Below, in pieces: positions 8,966 to 16,906 of a stretch of 64,000 nt of DNA (the first letter of the stretch is position 1; the number at the start of each line of letters is the position of its first letter). The position numbers were made by a program, and so were the translations under genes. Source of the stretch: Mycolicibacterium nivoides (GTDB taxonomy: Bacteria; Actinomycetota; Actinomycetes; Mycobacteriales; Mycobacteriaceae); assembly GCF_003855255.1 (NCBI RefSeq), contig NZ_CP034072.1, forward strand, positions 6,212,403-6,276,402. The letters run 5' to 3'. A model generated the notes under the pieces. The model ran no database searches, was not told the DNA's origin, and saw only the letters and a program-made list of their open reading frames with translations.

Positions 8966-10653
8966 GCCTGCGCTCTGCTCTGCTGCCGGCCTATGCGCTG
9001 GCACTGTCGTTGTCGATAACCGGGCCCCTGTTGGGGCCCGGTTATCTGCTTTTGCGCGACGCGGTCTCCACCCCGCGGTCGCATCTGACCGACGCGGCGC
9101 TGGGGTTGACCGAAGCCGCACCGAGGGCGCTGCCGCAGGACTTCTTTGTCGCGCTGACCTCCGCCGTGCTCGACGGCGGGGTGGTCGTCAAGATCATGTT
9201 GGTGGCGGGTCTGTGGCTGGCCGGCTGGGGAGCCGCGCGGCTGGCCTCGACCGTCCTGGGACCCGGCTTGCCGGGTCAGTTCATCGCGGCGACGCTGGCC
9301 ATCTGGAATCCGTACGTGGCCGAGCGGTTGCTGCAGGGGCACTGGAGCCTGCTGGTCGGCTACGGCTGCCTGCCCTGGGTGGCGGTGTGCGTGCTGCGCC
9401 TGCGGGGCAAGCCGGAGACGGGGCCGGTGTGGGGCCTGCTGTTCTGGATCGCGCTCGCCGGGTTGACGCCGACGGGCCTGATGCTGGCGGCGACCGTCGC
9501 GATCGTGTGCGTTGCGGCCCCCGGCGATGGCCGGCGGCGCCTGCAGGTCGCAGGGCTCGGGTTGGGGGCTGCCGTGCTGGCCGCGACGCCGTGGCTGGTG
9601 GCCGCGGCTGTCGGTGGAACAGTGTCATCCCCGGTGTCGGCGGTGGGAGTTCACGCCTTCGCGGCCCGCGCCGAGCCCGGGCTGGCCACCCTCGGCAGCC
9701 TGGCCGGCCTCGCCGGTATCTGGAACGGTGACGCCGTGCCCGGTTCGCGCACAACGCTTTTCGCACTGGTTGCCACCGCTGTCCTACTCGGAATCGTCGC
9801 GCTCGGCCTACCGGTGGTGGCGCGCAACCGCACGGCGGCACCGCTGCTGATCCTCGCCGCCGCGGCGGTATTGATCCCGGCAGCCATGGCTACCGGCCCA
9901 GGGCTCGCGTTCGTGGACGCGACGATCCGGGCAGTGCCCGGCCTCGGCGTGGTGCGGGACGGACAGAAATGGGTGGCGCTGGCCATGCCGGGCTACGTGC
10001 TGGCCGCGGCCGCCGCGCCGGTCACGTTGAGCCGGCTGCGGGTGCCGCCGGCCGCATCGGCCGCGGTGGCCTGCGCGGCGCTGATCGCGGTCTTGCCCGA
10101 TCTGGCGTGGGGTGTGGGCAATCACATGCGGGCCGTGCAGTATCCGCCCGGGTGGACCGTCGCCGCGGCGGCGATCAACGCCGATCCCCGACCGGTGGCA
10201 GTGCTGCCACCGGACAGCATGCGGTCGTTCTACTGGGCCGGTGCCGCACCGGTTCTCGATCCGCTGCCCCGGTGGCTGCGCGCCGAAGTGCTGTCCACCG
10301 GCGATCTGGTGATCGGTGCCGAAGTGGTGCCCGGAGAGGGAACGCGGGCCCAGGCAGTGCAGGACCTGCTGCGCTCAGGCGCAGACCGACAGACGGTGGC
10401 CGACGCCGGTGTCGGCTGGTTGGTAGTCGAAACCAACGGTGTGCCGGCGAAACTGGAACTTCCGGTGGCATATCGGGATGGCGATATCGCCGTGTACCGG
10501 ATCGGCGGCGACCACCCGGCCTCACCTCACCGAAACCTGTTGATCGCTGCCCACCTGGTGTGGCTGCTGGCTCTGGCCGGCGGGGCTGCCGGGATGGCGG
10601 TCAGTTTCTGGCGCCGTCCGCGCGTGCGGAACTCCGCGTTGACTTTGAGCTGA
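8962..10653 (+). CDS. polytopic membrane protein, Rv0226c-like (GT-C-like topology)
   Basis: The protein has 563 residues if translation begins at CTG 8962, which overlaps the lmcA stop as CTGA. The first canonical start (TTG 9010) would cut into the first membrane helix, and no ATG, GTG or TTG lies between the preceding in-frame stop and 9010. About ten hydrophobic segments extend to residue ~540, then a basic tail. A large loop before the last helix (GWTVAAAAINADPRPVAVLP onward) resembles the soluble parts of GT-C-type envelope enzymes. The function is unknown. Its coupling to lmcA and closeness to a GT4 gene suggest lipoglycan assembly. Confidence 0.8.
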   Translation: MSLRSALLPAYALALSLSITGPLLGPGYLLLRDAVSTPRSHLTDAALGLTEAAPRALPQDFFVALTSAVLDGGVVVKIMLVAGLWLAGWGAARLASTVLGPGLPGQFIAATLAIWNPYVAERLLQGHWSLLVGYGCLPWVAVCVLRLRGKPETGPVWGLLFWIALAGLTPTGLMLAATVAIVCVAAPGDGRRRLQVAGLGLGAAVLAATPWLVAAAVGGTVSSPVSAVGVHAFAARAEPGLATLGSLAGLAGIWNGDAVPGSRTTLFALVATAVLLGIVALGLPVVARNRTAAPLLILAAAAVLIPAAMATGPGLAFVDATIRAVPGLGVVRDGQKWVALAMPGYVLAAAAAPVTLSRLRVPPAASAAVACAALIAVLPDLAWGVGNHMRAVQYPPGWTVAAAAINADPRPVAVLPPDSMRSFYWAGAAPVLDPLPRWLRAEVLSTGDLVIGAEVVPGEGTRAQAVQDLLRSGADRQTVADAGVGWLVVETNGVPAKLELPVAYRDGDIAVYRIGGDHPASPHRNLLIAAHLVWLLALAGGAAGMAVSFWRRPRVRNSALTLS

Positions 10654-10697
10654 CGCCGAATTTGTGCGGGTAGCGGTGTGCGTGGTTTCAAAGTCAA
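10639..10697. terminator. inverted repeat between convergent genes, possible terminator
   Basis: TTGACTTTGA (10639-10648) and TCAAAGTCAA (10688-10697) are perfectly complementary 10-bp arms with a 39-base loop. They straddle the stop of the Rv0226c-like gene before the convergent glycosyltransferase gene. No T-run follows, so the terminator reading is tentative. Confidence 0.35.
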
Positions 10698-10720
10698 GCT
10701 ACGCCGGCATTCTCAGCGGC

Positions 10721-11890
10721 TCACACCAAGCCGCTGACGAAATTGCCCTCGTGCACGGCTCCCAGCACGGCGTGCATCGCGTCCGCGCTGAGCCTCCAGG
10801 AGAATTCGTCGCTGCGGGTCTGAGCCTTGCTACCCAACTGCACGCGCATCACCGGGTCGCTCAACAACTGGCGGATCCCCGTCACCAGGGCGTCACGATC
10901 CTCGACCAACAGCCCGGTGACCCCGTCGACGATCGAGTCGGTCAGCCCGCCGGACGCGCGATAGCCGATGGTTGGCACCCCGTGCTGGGCGGCCTCGGTG
11001 ACGGCAAGCCCCCAGCCTTCTTTGCGCGACGGCAGCACATGCACCCAGCTCTGCTGCAGGACACGGTGTTTGGTCTCTTCGTCGACATGACCGTGGAACG
11101 TCACCGAATCGGAGATGCCGAGAAGTTCGGCGTGCTCGACCAGCCGCCGCTGCCACCAGCCGCCGCCCAGGATGTCCAGGTGCAGTCCGGGGACCTCGGC
11201 ACGCAGTGCCGCGACCGCCTCCAGGGCGTCTTCGATCTGCTTGTGTGGCACCAGCCGCGACAGCACGACGAGCCGGGGGCTGGTCGACCGGGGCAGCTCC
11301 AGCGTCGGGCCGGGAGCTTCGTCAAGTCCGTTGCGCACCACCGCAATCCGGCCGGAGTCCACCCCGAGCTCGTTGAGATCGCGAGCGGAGGGAAGTGACA
11401 CGGTGACGTACTGGTTGCGGCGGTGCAGTCGCGGAGACAGTTTGGACTCGACGAACCAGCCGATCCGGCCCTTCATCGGGCCGGCCACCGGCCACAGTTC
11501 CCGGTGACAGTGATGCACGAGCACCGCCACCCGACGACCGAACGCCAGCCGGGCCAGGAACGGCAGCCCGTTCTGGGTGTCGACGACCACGTCGGGCCGG
11601 ACCCTGCGCAACGGCCCGAGGCCGACGCGGGAGGCCACCATGGCCAGCCCGGCCCAGATGTACACGCTGTAGGGACCGCCGGCCCGGCTGATCTGCACCC
11701 CGTCGACGATCTCGCGGCGGGCCGCCCCCGGGTAACGCGCGGTGCGCAACGTGACGTTGACACCGTCGTCGGCCAGACACGCGCCGATGCGCTGCAGATA
11801 GGCCTCGCTGCCGCCGCCCTGGGGGTGCCCGGTGTCGCGCCAGCACAGGAGCAGGACGCTCCTCAGGCGTGGATCAGGACGGGCAGACAT
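10721..11890 (-). CDS. GT4-family glycosyltransferase (Rv0225-like)
   Basis: The 389-residue GT-B glycosyltransferase has an N-terminal acceptor-domain motif CWRDTGHPQGGGSEAYLQ. The C-terminal donor domain carries VVLSRLVPHKQ and PSRKEGWGLAVTEAAQHGVP, whose E-x7-E pattern is characteristic of retaining GT4 enzymes. No membrane segment is seen, so it acts at the cytoplasmic face with a nucleotide-sugar donor. ATG at 11890 leaves 33 bp to the divergent methyltransferase. The envelope-gene context suggests glycolipid or lipoglycan synthesis; donor and acceptor are unknown. Confidence 0.88.
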   Translation of the reverse strand: MSARPDPRLRSVLLLCWRDTGHPQGGGSEAYLQRIGACLADDGVNVTLRTARYPGAARREIVDGVQISRAGGPYSVYIWAGLAMVASRVGLGPLRRVRPDVVVDTQNGLPFLARLAFGRRVAVLVHHCHRELWPVAGPMKGRIGWFVESKLSPRLHRRNQYVTVSLPSARDLNELGVDSGRIAVVRNGLDEAPGPTLELPRSTSPRLVVLSRLVPHKQIEDALEAVAALRAEVPGLHLDILGGGWWQRRLVEHAELLGISDSVTFHGHVDEETKHRVLQQSWVHVLPSRKEGWGLAVTEAAQHGVPTIGYRASGGLTDSIVDGVTGLLVEDRDALVTGIRQLLSDPVMRVQLGSKAQTRSDEFSWRLSADAMHAVLGAVHEGNFVSGLV

Positions 11891-11923
11891 CGTGTTGAGG
11901 GTACCGGTCAGTAGGTTGGGCGG

Positions 11924-12727
11924 GTGCAGCCCAGCGACATCTCCGCGCACTTCGCCCGCCGGGCGACCCTGAGCCGGTCGGTGCGCCTTCTGGCGCAGTT
12001 CCGGTTCGAGCAGAGCGAACCGGCCCGGTTCTACGGGGCGCTGGCCGCCGATACCGTCGCCTTGACCACCGATCTGTGGACGGCCGCCACCGGGGAATCC
12101 CCTGCCGGACGCACCGTCCTCGACGTCGGCGGTGGACCCGGCTACTTCGCGTCGGCGTTCGATCAGGCGGGCATGCGATACGTAGGGGTGGAGCCGGATC
12201 CTCGGGAGGCGCATGCCGGAGCCGCGAGAGCGGCGACATCCAGCCTGAGCCCGGCTGTCGATTCCGCATCGGGCACGTTCGTCCGGGCCTCCGGGATGGC
12301 CCTTCCGTTCGCGGACGGCAGTGTCGACATCTGCCTGTCCTCCAATGTCGCCGAGCATGTGCCGCACCCGTGGCGGCTGGGTAACGAGATGTTGCGTGTG
12401 ACGAAGCCCGGCGGCCTGGCGGTGTTGTCCTACACGGTCTGGCTCGGCCCGTTCGGCGGCCACGAGATGGGGTTGACGCACTATCTGGGCGGGGCCCGGG
12501 CAGCCGAACGGTACACCCGCAAACATGGTCATCGCCCCAAGAACGACTACGGCTCGTCGTTGTTCGCGGTGTCGGCGGCCGATGGCCTTGAATGGGCCGC
12601 CAGCACCGGCGCGCTGATCGCCGCTTTTCCGCGCTACCACCCACGATGGGCCTGGTGGATGACCGCGGTACCAGGGTTGCGTGAGTTCCTGGTGAGCAAT
12701 TTGGTGCTGGTTCTGCGGCCGTCCTGA
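11924..12727 (+). CDS. class I SAM-dependent methyltransferase (Rv0224c-like)
   Basis: The protein has 267 residues. SAM motif I is VLDVGGGPGYFASAF, with YVGVEPDPRE after it and SSNVAEHVPHPW as the post-motif loop of UbiE/MenG-like enzymes. The GTG start at 11924 is 33 bp from the divergent glycosyltransferase. M. tuberculosis has the same divergent pair (Rv0224c/Rv0225). The substrate is unknown; a sugar or lipid of the envelope fits the neighbours. Confidence 0.87.
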   Translation: MQPSDISAHFARRATLSRSVRLLAQFRFEQSEPARFYGALAADTVALTTDLWTAATGESPAGRTVLDVGGGPGYFASAFDQAGMRYVGVEPDPREAHAGAARAATSSLSPAVDSASGTFVRASGMALPFADGSVDICLSSNVAEHVPHPWRLGNEMLRVTKPGGLAVLSYTVWLGPFGGHEMGLTHYLGGARAAERYTRKHGHRPKNDYGSSLFAVSAADGLEWAASTGALIAAFPRYHPRWAWWMTAVPGLREFLVSNLVLVLRPS

Positions 12728-12735
12728 CCATCCAC

Positions 12736-12749
12736 TGGAACAGGTTCTC
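12736..12749. promoter_or_regulatory. KstR-like operator upstream of the aldehyde dehydrogenase
   Basis: TGGAACAGGTTCTC matches the KstR core TNNAACNNGTTNNA except at the last base. It ends 24 bp before the aldehyde dehydrogenase start. The M. tuberculosis counterpart Rv0223c is, as I recall, a member of the KstR (cholesterol) regulon, which supports the call. Confidence 0.6.
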
Positions 12750-12773
12750 GTTTTTCTGGGAAATCTGGGTAAT

Positions 12774-14258
12774 GTGACGCCCATGACACAAAGCGCAGCC
12801 GCCATAAGGACGGAATTCGACAAACTGTTCATCGGCGGCCACTGGGTGGAGCCTTCGACCTCCGAGGTCATCGAAGTCTTCTCCCCCGCGACCGGCGAGA
12901 AGGTCGGCCAGGTTCCGCTGGCCGCCGAGGCCGACGTCAACGCCGCGTGCGCCGCGGCCCGCAAGGCCTTCGACGAGGGCCCGTGGCCCCACAAGACGCC
13001 AGAGGAGCGCCAGGCCGTGCTGGCCAAGGCCGTCGAGCTCATCAACGAGCGGGCCGACGAGTTCAAGCACCTGCTGAAGCTGGAGACCGGGCAGCCGCCG
13101 ACCATCGTCGACATGATGCAGTTCGGCGCGGGCGTGTCGAGCCTGCAGTACTACGCCGGCGCAGCCGACAAGTACGACTGGAAAGACATCCGCGACGGCA
13201 TTTACGGCCAGACCCTGGTCATCAAGGAGCCGATCGGCGTTGTGGGCGCCGTCATCGCCTGGAACGTGCCCTTCTTCCTGGCCTGCAACAAGCTGGGTCC
13301 GGCCCTGCTCGCCGGCTGCACCGTCGTGCTCAAGCCGGCCGGTGAGACCCCGCTGACCACCAACCTGTTCGCCGAGGTGCTCACCGAGGCCGGCCTGCCC
13401 GAGGGCGTGCTCTCGGTCGTGCCCGGCGGACCGGAGACCGGTCGCGCCCTGACCGCCAACCCCGAGCTGGACAAGTTCACCTTCACCGGCTCCAGCGGCG
13501 TCGGCAAGGAGATCGGCAAGATCGCCGCCGAGAAGCTCAAGCCCTGCACGCTGGAACTCGGCGGCAAGTCCGCGGCGATCATCCTCGAGGACGCCGACGT
13601 GGACTCGACCCTGCCGATGCTGGTGTTCTCCGGCCTGATGAACTGCGGCCAGGCCTGTGTGGGCCAGACCCGCATCCTGGCACCGCGGTCGCGTTACGAC
13701 GAGGTCGTCGAGAAGCTGTCCGCCGCCGTCGCGGCGATGCCGGTCGGCCTGCCTGACGACCCGGCCTCGATGATCGGCCCGCTGATCTCCGAGAAGCAGC
13801 GCGACCGGGTCGAGGGCTACATCAAGAAGGGCGTCGAAGAGGGTGCGCGCATCGTCACCGGCGGTGGCCGCCCCGAGGGCCTGGATTCGGGATGGTTCGT
13901 GCAACCGACCGTGTTCGCCGACGTCGACAACTCGATGACCATCGCCCAGGAGGAGATCTTCGGGCCGGTGCTCGTGGTGATTCCGTTCGACACCGAGGAA
14001 GACGCGGTCCGCATCGCCAACGATTCGCCGTACGGCTTGGCCGGCAGCGTGTACACGACGGACTTCCCCAAGGCCGTCGAGATCGCCTCGAAGATCCGCA
14101 CCGGCACCTATGCGGTGAACATGTACGCCTTCGATCCCGGCGCCCCGTTCGGCGGCTTCAAGAACTCGGGTATCGGACGCGAGAACGGCCCGGAGGGCAT
14201 CGACGCCTACACCCAGGCCAAGAGTGTGCTGCTGCCGTTCGGCTTCACCCCGGAGTAA
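12774..14258 (+). CDS. NAD(P)-dependent aldehyde dehydrogenase (Rv0223c-like)
   Basis: The 494-residue ALDH-superfamily enzyme has catalytic C295 (NCGQACVGQTR), general base E261 (ELGGKSAAI) and oxyanion N164 (IAWNVPF). The closing motif PFGGFKNSGIGRENG is typical. It oxidises an aldehyde to a carboxylate; a sterol side-chain or fatty aldehyde is plausible because of the KstR-like box upstream. GTG at 12774 is used, and ATG at 12783 is an equally possible start. A strong hairpin follows the stop. Confidence 0.9.
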   Translation: MTPMTQSAAAIRTEFDKLFIGGHWVEPSTSEVIEVFSPATGEKVGQVPLAAEADVNAACAAARKAFDEGPWPHKTPEERQAVLAKAVELINERADEFKHLLKLETGQPPTIVDMMQFGAGVSSLQYYAGAADKYDWKDIRDGIYGQTLVIKEPIGVVGAVIAWNVPFFLACNKLGPALLAGCTVVLKPAGETPLTTNLFAEVLTEAGLPEGVLSVVPGGPETGRALTANPELDKFTFTGSSGVGKEIGKIAAEKLKPCTLELGGKSAAIILEDADVDSTLPMLVFSGLMNCGQACVGQTRILAPRSRYDEVVEKLSAAVAAMPVGLPDDPASMIGPLISEKQRDRVEGYIKKGVEEGARIVTGGGRPEGLDSGWFVQPTVFADVDNSMTIAQEEIFGPVLVVIPFDTEEDAVRIANDSPYGLAGSVYTTDFPKAVEIASKIRTGTYAVNMYAFDPGAPFGGFKNSGIGRENGPEGIDAYTQAKSVLLPFGFTPE

Positions 14259-14288
14259 AACTCGTGGGGAATCATCCCCGCGAACAGC

Positions 14289-14330
14289 CGCAAAACTGCC
14301 CCAGAACACCGGTTTTGGGGCAGTTTTGCG
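14289..14330. terminator. strong hairpin terminator after aldehyde dehydrogenase
   Basis: CGCAAAACTGCCCC (14289-14302) and GGGGCAGTTTTGCG (14317-14330) form a perfect 14-bp stem with a 14-base loop. It starts 31 bp after the aldehyde dehydrogenase stop. There is no poly-T tail, as is usual for mycobacterial intrinsic terminators. Confidence 0.75.
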
Positions 14331-14407
14331 TCTTCTCGGCCAGGAGATGGACAGCGTGCATTCAGGTTGGGCAACTACGGTGGGCGCCCCAACAACAAGG
14401 AGGCACC

Positions 14408-14629
14408 ATGGCAGTTTCCGTTGATCTGGCGAAGTCGCTCGACAAGGCCTACGAGGACAAGTCGCTCAAGGAGATCCTGGACGCCTCGCCCGCGGCACTG
14501 GCCGGGGTAACCGACGCCGACGCCGAACATCTCGCCGCGGCGTTCAACATCAAGACCGTGCGCCAGCTCGGGTCCAACAAGTTCTTCGCGGTTGCCGCGG
14601 CGCTGGTCGCGCTGGAGGCCGCCGGCTGA
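14408..14629 (+). CDS. small conserved protein of unknown function, helix-rich
   Basis: The 73-residue protein has a perfect ribosome binding site, AAGGAGG, four bases before the ATG. The sequence is soluble and helical (SLDKAYEDKSLKEILDASPAALAGV then ADAEHLAAAFNIKTVRQLG), which resembles small helix-hairpin-helix-like modules, but no defined family is recognised. It has its own promoter region after the upstream hairpin. Its stop lies 3 bp from the convergent echA1 stop. Confidence 0.85.
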   Translation: MAVSVDLAKSLDKAYEDKSLKEILDASPAALAGVTDADAEHLAAAFNIKTVRQLGSNKFFAVAAALVALEAAG

Positions 14630-14632
14630 TTC

Positions 14633-15430
14633 TCAGCGGCCCTGGAAGTTCGCGGCGCGTCGCTCGATGAAGGACTGCACACCTTCGGCGGCGTCAGCGG
14701 TGCCGAACAGTTCGGCAACCACGGGCCGCAGCCGGGCGATGGCCGCGGCGTCCCCTTCGCGGTGCGCGGTGTGCGCCGAGGCGAGGGTGGCCCGGACCCC
14801 GAGCGGCGCGGCGCGATCGGCGATGGTGTGCGCGATCTCCCGGGCTCGGGCGACGGCCGTATCGGTATCCGGCGCGACCTCCTGGATCAGCCCGATGCGG
14901 TGCGCCTCGGTCGCGTCGAACTCGTCACCGGTGAGCAGCCACCGCATGGCATTGCCCCAGCCGGTCTGGCGCGGTAGCCGCATGGTGGCGCCGCCGAACG
15001 GATAGATGCCCCGGAGCACCTCGATCTGCGCGAACCGGGCGTCCTGGGCTGCGACGCGGATGTCGGCGGCCAGGAGCAGTTCGATGCCGAGGGTCAGGCA
15101 TCGGCCCTGGGCTGCCGCGACGACCGGTTTCGTCCACTCGCCGTCGAGGCGCCACGGGTCGCGTCCGCCCTCGGGCATGGGCAGTTCACCGCTGGCGACA
15201 TACGGCGCCACGTCGACGAGATCGAGGCCTGCGGTGAAGTGCTCACCGTGGGCGAACAGCACACCGACGCGCAGGTCGTCGTCGGATTCCAGCAGTCCGT
15301 AGGCGAGCGAGAGATCGGTGAGCATCGCGACGTCGAACGCGTTGCGTTTCTCCGGGCGATTCAGTCCGATCAGCAGGACGTGGCCATCCCGCTGCAGGGT
15401 GAGGGTGCCCAGGGCCGGGTCTGTCGTCAT
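14633..15430 (-). CDS. echA1: enoyl-CoA hydratase/isomerase family protein EchA1-like (Rv0222)
   Basis: The 265-residue crotonase-fold protein has the oxyanion motif region LNRPEKRNAFDVAM and HGEHFTAGLDLVDV, then QGRCLTLGIELLLAADIRVA. FAQIEVLRGIYPFGGATMRLPR keeps one acidic catalytic position (E of QIEV). Crotonase-fold members vary in reaction, so hydratase is only the default. ATG at 15430 is used; a TTG at 15442, preceded by GAAGGGG, is an alternative start. A perfect inverted repeat (15456-15477) sits in its promoter, so the TetR protein at 15745 may control it. Confidence 0.88.
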   Translation of the reverse strand: MTTDPALGTLTLQRDGHVLLIGLNRPEKRNAFDVAMLTDLSLAYGLLESDDDLRVGVLFAHGEHFTAGLDLVDVAPYVASGELPMPEGGRDPWRLDGEWTKPVVAAAQGRCLTLGIELLLAADIRVAAQDARFAQIEVLRGIYPFGGATMRLPRQTGWGNAMRWLLTGDEFDATEAHRIGLIQEVAPDTDTAVARAREIAHTIADRAAPLGVRATLASAHTAHREGDAAAIARLRPVVAELFGTADAAEGVQSFIERRAANFQGR

Positions 15431-15455
15431 AGGGGCAGTCAACGCCCCTTCACAG

Positions 15456-15477
15456 AATTATGCAAGACATCATAATT
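15456..15477. promoter_or_regulatory. inverted repeat AATTATG-N8-CATAATT in the echA1 promoter
   Basis: This is a perfect repeat with 7-bp arms and an 8-bp spacer, 26-47 bp upstream of the echA1 ATG. A second repeat with the same TATG-N8-CATA core occurs 113 bp away. The position fits repression of echA1, most likely by the adjacent TetR-family protein. Confidence 0.55.
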
Positions 15478-15589
15478 TTGCTTCGATCCGTCACCCCGGC
15501 GAGGACCTGTTCAGAAGCAGTTCACCTGCTAGTCTCTTGCGTACAAGCATGTTCGTTGGATACTCGACACCATGCGAGGATTCCATCAT

Positions 15590-15611
15590 TTCTATGGTGG
15601 AAGACATAGAA
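15590..15611. promoter_or_regulatory. inverted repeat TTCTATG-N8-CATAGAA upstream of TetR gene
   Basis: This perfect repeat has 7-bp arms and an 8-bp spacer, and shares its TATG-N8-CATA geometry with the repeat at 15456-15477. It lies 134 bp before the TetR start and could be the autoregulatory operator. Confidence 0.5.
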
Positions 15612-15744
15612 GGGCGGTGCGCGATGTGGGTCGTTGAACTCAACCTCGCCGGTCACCGGTTCACCCGTCGGGTCCGCACACCACACACCCCGGTGCGCCC
15701 CATCACCCCTCGGATGCTGCTTCGCTGTTCCTCGCAGTTCCTGC

Positions 15745-16392
15745 ATGACCGGGTCGCCTGACACCGCCGCGAAGCCGCGCAACAAGCGTGGCTCCACCCG
15801 CGCCCGCATGCTCAGCAGCGCGGTCGAGGTGCTGCGCGAGCGGGGCGCCGCCGGCGTCACGATCGATGAAGTCCTCACCCGCAGCGGCGCACCACGCGGT
15901 TCGGTGTACCACCATTTCCCCGGCGGACGTCGCCAGATCCTGATCGAGGCGCTCCAGTTCGCCGCGGACAGAATCGGCGATGTCATCGGCGCCGAAACTT
16001 CCGACAGCGCATGGGATCTGGTGCATCGATTCGTCGAATTCTGGGAACGGGTGCTCATCGGAAGCGATTTCGCCGCAGGTTGCCCGGTCGTCGCGGTGGC
16101 GATCGCCGCCCCCGACGAGGAACCCGACCTCACCGCGGCGGCCGCCGCCATCTTCGACCGCTGGCGCACCGCCCTGGCCGGGGCCTTCGCCGCCGACGGT
16201 TTCGACGAGTCCGACGCCTCCTCCCTGGCGGTGATGTGCATCGCCACCCTGGAGGGCGCCGTGGTGCTGTGCCGGTCGTCCCGATCGGTCAATCCGTTGC
16301 ACGATGTCGCCCGGCAACTCGAATTCCTGATCAAGTCAAGGGAATTCGTCCGGCGCAACGGCGTGCCGCGGTTCAGTCGGCAGTCACCCTGA
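15745..16392 (+). CDS. TetR/AcrR-family regulator (LmrA/YxaF-like)
   Basis: The 215-residue protein has a basic N-terminus and then a helix-turn-helix: VTIDEVLTRSGAPRGSVYHHF ends with the GG-R-Q-I-L-I-EAL continuation seen in the LmrA/YxaF subgroup. The C-terminal domain (residues ~75-200) is helical and includes FAAGCPVVAVAIA, a subgroup hallmark. ATG at 15745 is chosen because residues upstream in frame do not resemble the family. Its 3' end overlaps the convergent DHFR-like gene by 20 bp. Likely targets are itself and echA1. Confidence 0.88.
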   Translation: MTGSPDTAAKPRNKRGSTRARMLSSAVEVLRERGAAGVTIDEVLTRSGAPRGSVYHHFPGGRRQILIEALQFAADRIGDVIGAETSDSAWDLVHRFVEFWERVLIGSDFAAGCPVVAVAIAAPDEEPDLTAAAAAIFDRWRTALAGAFAADGFDESDASSLAVMCIATLEGAVVLCRSSRSVNPLHDVARQLEFLIKSREFVRRNGVPRFSRQSP

Positions 16393-16903
16393 CCCATCGG
16401 ACACAGACGAAGTCGCCGTTGGTCCCGGATTCGGCCAGCGCCCACTCGGACCGAACCGGCAGGACCGGCGACCCCGCCCCCAATGTGCAGGGCGCGTAGC
16501 TGACGATCATCTCGTCGATCAACCCGCCCGTCACGAACTGGGCGGCGATGTCCCCTCCGCCGACCAGCCAGACGTCCTTGCCGGCCGCGGCCTCGACCAG
16601 CTGCGGGTGCAGCTCGGCGACATCGCCGGAGAACACCTGCACCGGGTAGTCGGTGGAGATGATCTGCGGCCGATGGGTCAGCACCCATGCCGGCTGCTCG
16701 TACCCCCACTCGTCGGGATGGTTCTTCACGATCCACTCGTAGGTGGACGACCCCATCGCCAGCGCACCAATGGTTTTGATGAATTCGTCGTACCCGAACG
16801 GGCCCTGCTGGTCGATGTCCCGCGAGATCAGCCAGTCCAGGCTGTCCTCGGTGTCGACGATGAACCCGTCCAAGCTCGAAGCGGTGTAGTACACGGTCTT
16901 CAC
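16373..16903 (-). CDS. dihydrofolate reductase-like (RibD C-terminal domain) protein
   Basis: This 176-residue protein belongs to the RibD_C/DHFR-like fold family, with the start motif YYTASSLDGFIVD, MGSSTYEWI and the NADPH-site strand DVWLVGGGDIAAQF. Such stand-alone proteins are common in actinobacteria and their substrate is usually unknown; they are not the folate-pathway DHFR. The GTG start at 16903 lies 3 bp after the stop of the AraC-DinB gene, so the two form an operon. Confidence 0.88.
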   Translation of the reverse strand: MKTVYYTASSLDGFIVDTEDSLDWLISRDIDQQGPFGYDEFIKTIGALAMGSSTYEWIVKNHPDEWGYEQPAWVLTHRPQIISTDYPVQVFSGDVAELHPQLVEAAAGKDVWLVGGGDIAAQFVTGGLIDEMIVSYAPCTLGAGSPVLPVRSEWALAESGTNGDFVCVRWVRVTAD

Positions 16904-16906
16904 CAG

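Larger units (their letters stand above)
15443..15744. other. 302-bp divergent intergenic region between echA1 and TetR gene
   Basis: This holds promoters for two divergent genes and two inverted repeats of the same design (listed separately). A 45-codon open frame (15624-15761, ATG preceded by AAGGGC, overlapping the TetR start by 17 bp) is present, but its product resembles nothing I know. I do not call it a gene. No other coding signal is seen. Confidence 0.5.

Noticed and set aside
15431..15449. Hairpin AGGGGC-N7-GCCCCT just before the echA1 start
   Set aside because: The stem is only six base pairs, in GC-rich DNA where such pairs are frequent. I cannot show that it hides the ribosome binding site.
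15624..15761. 45-codon open frame before the TetR gene with a weak ribosome binding site
   Set aside because: Its product is rich in Arg/Pro/Thr with no recognisable pattern, and it overlaps the TetR start. It could be a leader peptide, but there is no positive evidence beyond the open frame.
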